A stretch of DNA of 6,773 nt from JBCCYM01 sp039190005 (lineage in GTDB: Bacteria; Pseudomonadota; Gammaproteobacteria; UBA12402), in assembly GCA_039190005.1 (NCBI GenBank), contig JBCCYM010000080.1, positions 1-6,773 on the forward strand, written 5' to 3'. The position numbers and the translations under genes are program-made. This document shows positions 4,872 through 6,773 of the stretch, piece after piece. How positions within the stretch are numbered: position 1 is the stretch's first letter; each line of letters starts with the position of its first letter. Below the pieces are notes generated by a model. That model was not told the DNA's origin, made no database searches, and saw nothing but the letters and a program-made list of their open reading frames with translations.

Positions 4872-6237
4872 ATTGTTTAGAAGCAGGTATATGAATTAGA
4901 TGAATATTCTTTGTTTTTTGATACCATCGCCAAAATATAATAATTGAACCCACAAACATACCGATTACCGCGCCATAGGCGATACCAATAACACCCATAT
5001 GTAACTTAAATGCCAAATAGTATGAAATCGGCACACGCAAAACCCATATGGCGATAAATGAGACTATCATTGGAAAACGCATATCCAATAGTCCACGTAA
5101 CGCGCCAGTCAAACTATTGCGGATTGAATCAAATATCTGTGAAAAAGCGACGATAGTAAATATTGTTTTTACTAATGCCAAAATTTGTTGATAATTTGGC
5201 TCAGCTGGTTGCAAAAAAATATGCGCTAGTTGCGTAGGAAACACATTGATCACGATAGCAAAAAAAGTAATAAGCAATGTGCACAAAATAAAGTTAATAT
5301 AGCCAAATATTCTTGCCTGAGTATAATTTTTTGCACCCAGCGAATAGCCAACTAACACACTGGCGCTCATACTAAATCCATAGGCGGGAATCACCATGAT
5401 CATTAAAAACTGTGTCACCACCTGCATAGATGCCAAAGCAACAGCGCCCAACCATCCAACCATTAGCGTGACAAACCCAAAAGAAAATAACTCACTGCCT
5501 GTTTGAAACATAATAGGCCAACCAAACTTAAATAAGTTATTTAAATGTCGCAAACCACCACGCATATCCATAGAAAATATTTGAAATTTTTTAAAATCAT
5601 GTTGCCAATAAAAAATACTTAAAATTATAAAAAGCATTAACCAAGCAGTAATTGTAAAAGCCACCCCCCAACCAGCCACACCATAGTGCATGACGCCGAA
5701 ATGGCCAAGCACAAATATATATCCTGTCACAATTAAAAATAATGTTCGCAACACTGATAGCATAGCAACCAGTTTTTGCTTACCGATACCCAATAAAAAC
5801 TGTGAACAGCTAATATTCATCAACGCGGCCGGTACACCCCAGCGCGCTATATTAAAATAAGGTTTTATAATCGCGACTAATTGTGGTAATTGCCCAAAAG
5901 CGTGTAATATAAAAGATATTGAACTGTATAAAACAAAAATAATAAGCACGATTAATAATGTTAATATCCAGCTCTGTTTTAAAATAATGCCAATTTCATG
6001 TTTTTCACTACCACCAAAAGCACGCGATACTAAAATTGACAATGAAAACAAAGGTGACGCGCCAATCACCAAGATCATGGTTTGAATACTATATAGCAGC
6101 GCGCTCGCGGCCAATACCGTATGCCCTAATGTGGCTAGAAAAGCCATGCCAATAAAACCGGTAATTGTTGTTGTCAATTGCGTTAAAATCACTGGCAATG
6201 CGACACTGAATGTCTTTTTAAGATAAACAGCTTCCAC
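4870..6237 (-). CDS. MATE-family multidrug/cation antiporter
   Basis: This 455-residue inner-membrane protein has about 12 hydrophobic helices (roughly 10-32, 40-70, 88-112, 120-140, 160-178, 188-210, 235-262, 268-295, 312-332, 355-375, 388-410, 415-438). The two-lobe MATE pattern is clear: SRAFGGSEKHE (71-81) and GYSLGAKNYTQA (297-308) sit at equivalent points of the halves. MATE exporters expel drugs or metabolites in exchange for Na+ or H+. E249 (GSELFSFGF) and D370 (FDSIRNSLTGALRG) align by eye with conserved NorM acidic residues in helices 7 and 10. The helix 1 aspartate appears replaced by G30 (GFIGMAFL). The start is GTG at 6237, because the next Met (31) lies inside helix 1. GTG follows the regulator's stop after one base, and the binding site is weak, suggesting translational coupling. 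The exported substrate is unknown. Confidence 0.92.
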   Translation of the reverse strand: MEAVYLKKTFSVALPVILTQLTTTITGFIGMAFLATLGHTVLAASALLYSIQTMILVIGASPLFSLSILVSRAFGGSEKHEIGIILKQSWILTLLIVLIIFVLYSSISFILHAFGQLPQLVAIIKPYFNIARWGVPAALMNISCSQFLLGIGKQKLVAMLSVLRTLFLIVTGYIFVLGHFGVMHYGVAGWGVAFTITAWLMLFIILSIFYWQHDFKKFQIFSMDMRGGLRHLNNLFKFGWPIMFQTGSELFSFGFVTLMVGWLGAVALASMQVVTQFLMIMVIPAYGFSMSASVLVGYSLGAKNYTQARIFGYINFILCTLLITFFAIVINVFPTQLAHIFLQPAEPNYQQILALVKTIFTIVAFSQIFDSIRNSLTGALRGLLDMRFPMIVSFIAIWVLRVPISYYLAFKLHMGVIGIAYGAVIGMFVGSIIIFWRWYQKTKNIHLIHIPASKQ

Positions 6238-6238
6238 T

Positions 6239-6773
6239 TTAGCTATCCAATAATTTTAATGATTCATCACACCAACGTATAAATGTTTCTTTTATCATCA
6301 CCCCCGCGCGCATAGTCAAATAGTGATAGATGTCTTTATTTTTACTGTTTTCAATACGCGCCATATCACCGCGATAGCGTGCCAAAAACTTTTCATTCCT
6401 GTAACGAAATTCTTTTAGATGATGAATACTGATTTTTTTATCAACCAAAGATCCAAAGAATATTTTTAGAACCAATTCATTTCTTACTGTTGCTAATTCA
6501 AAATCTTCAGCCATCCACTCCAAAAGCTCTGACATACCATCTTCAGTAATCGTATACATTTTTTTTGGTTTTCCTGATGCCACGTTATCAATTTTACAGG
6601 TAAGCAACCCTTCATCACTCAGTTGTTTTAGAGTAGGATAAAGCGCGCCATCACTTTCTTTCCAGAAATGATCGGTTGAATTCGCCATTTTTTTCTTCAT
6701 GTCATAACCACTCGCTGATTCAAGAAGTGCTAACATGCCTAAAATCGCGTATCGTGCTTTATTTATTTTTGCC
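6239..6773 (-). CDS. PadR-family transcriptional regulator (start just beyond the right edge)
   Basis: The frame is open from the right edge to TAA at 6239 and shows 177 residues beginning AKINKARYAILGML, a typical PadR N-terminus. The last base of the window (G on this strand) fits the G of an ATG immediately before GCA, so the full protein is probably 178 residues; starting at the internal Met (6736) would cut the first helix. In that numbering, the winged helix has its recognition helix at about 41-54 (ESDGALYPTLKQLSDEG) and wing at 59-77 (ASGKPKKMYTIT). The helical C-terminal dimerisation domain (Vir_act_alpha_C/AphA-like) runs from about 95 to the end. PadR proteins usually repress, often responding to small hydrophobic compounds. 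Its position directly before the MATE gene suggests it controls that exporter and itself. The promoter and operator are outside the window. Confidence 0.9.
   Translation of the reverse strand, partial: AKINKARYAILGMLALLESASGYDMKKKMANSTDHFWKESDGALYPTLKQLSDEGLLTCKIDNVASGKPKKMYTITEDGMSELLEWMAEDFELATVRNELVLKIFFGSLVDKKISIHHLKEFRYRNEKFLARYRGDMARIENSKNKDIYHYLTMRAGVMIKETFIRWCDESLKLLDS

Noticed and set aside
1..6773. CRISPR array, insertion sequence or riboswitch
   Set aside because: I saw no regularly spaced repeats, no transposase or terminal inverted repeats, and no recognisable riboswitch core.

Overview
The window looks like a junction between an integrated mobile element (left) and resident chromosome (right) in an AT-rich Gram-negative bacterium. 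A Gram-negative host is suggested by a PBP5-type D-Ala-D-Ala carboxypeptidase with a signal peptide and a C-terminal amphipathic anchor. The tRNA fragment carries an encoded CCA, as is usual in gammaproteobacteria. I cannot name the genus.

Left part, about 1-3183. On the minus strand lies the first 430 residues of a nonribosomal peptide synthetase (NRPS). It opens directly with a condensation domain with an intact HHxxxDG motif and runs off the left edge in the linker before an expected adenylation domain. It has its own strong sigma70-type promoter, with two inverted repeats just upstream. After a 400-base non-coding gap comes a minus-strand tyrosine recombinase of the tRNA-targeting DUF4102 type, with its own promoter and a tandem 9-base repeat at the predicted transcription start. 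Just upstream of the integrase, at about 3136-3183, is the 3' part of a tRNA-Arg(CCU) gene: anticodon loop, T arm, 3' acceptor strand and CCA. The 5' half is missing. This is the expected signature of an att site at the end of an element integrated into a tRNA gene. By geometry the element extends left from it and carries the NRPS.

Right part, about 3184-6773. Next is resident-looking sequence of higher GC. It holds a plus-strand D-alanyl-D-alanine carboxypeptidase gene with a long leader. Convergent to it is a minus-strand pair: a PadR-family regulator (start just beyond the right edge) followed one base later by a 12-helix MATE multidrug/Na+ exporter. The pair looks like a translationally coupled regulator-transporter operon.

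The most interesting reading is a tRNA-Arg-integrated island whose visible cargo is an NRPS assembly line. The rest of the cluster and the left att site (expected as an intact tRNA-Arg) lie outside the window.
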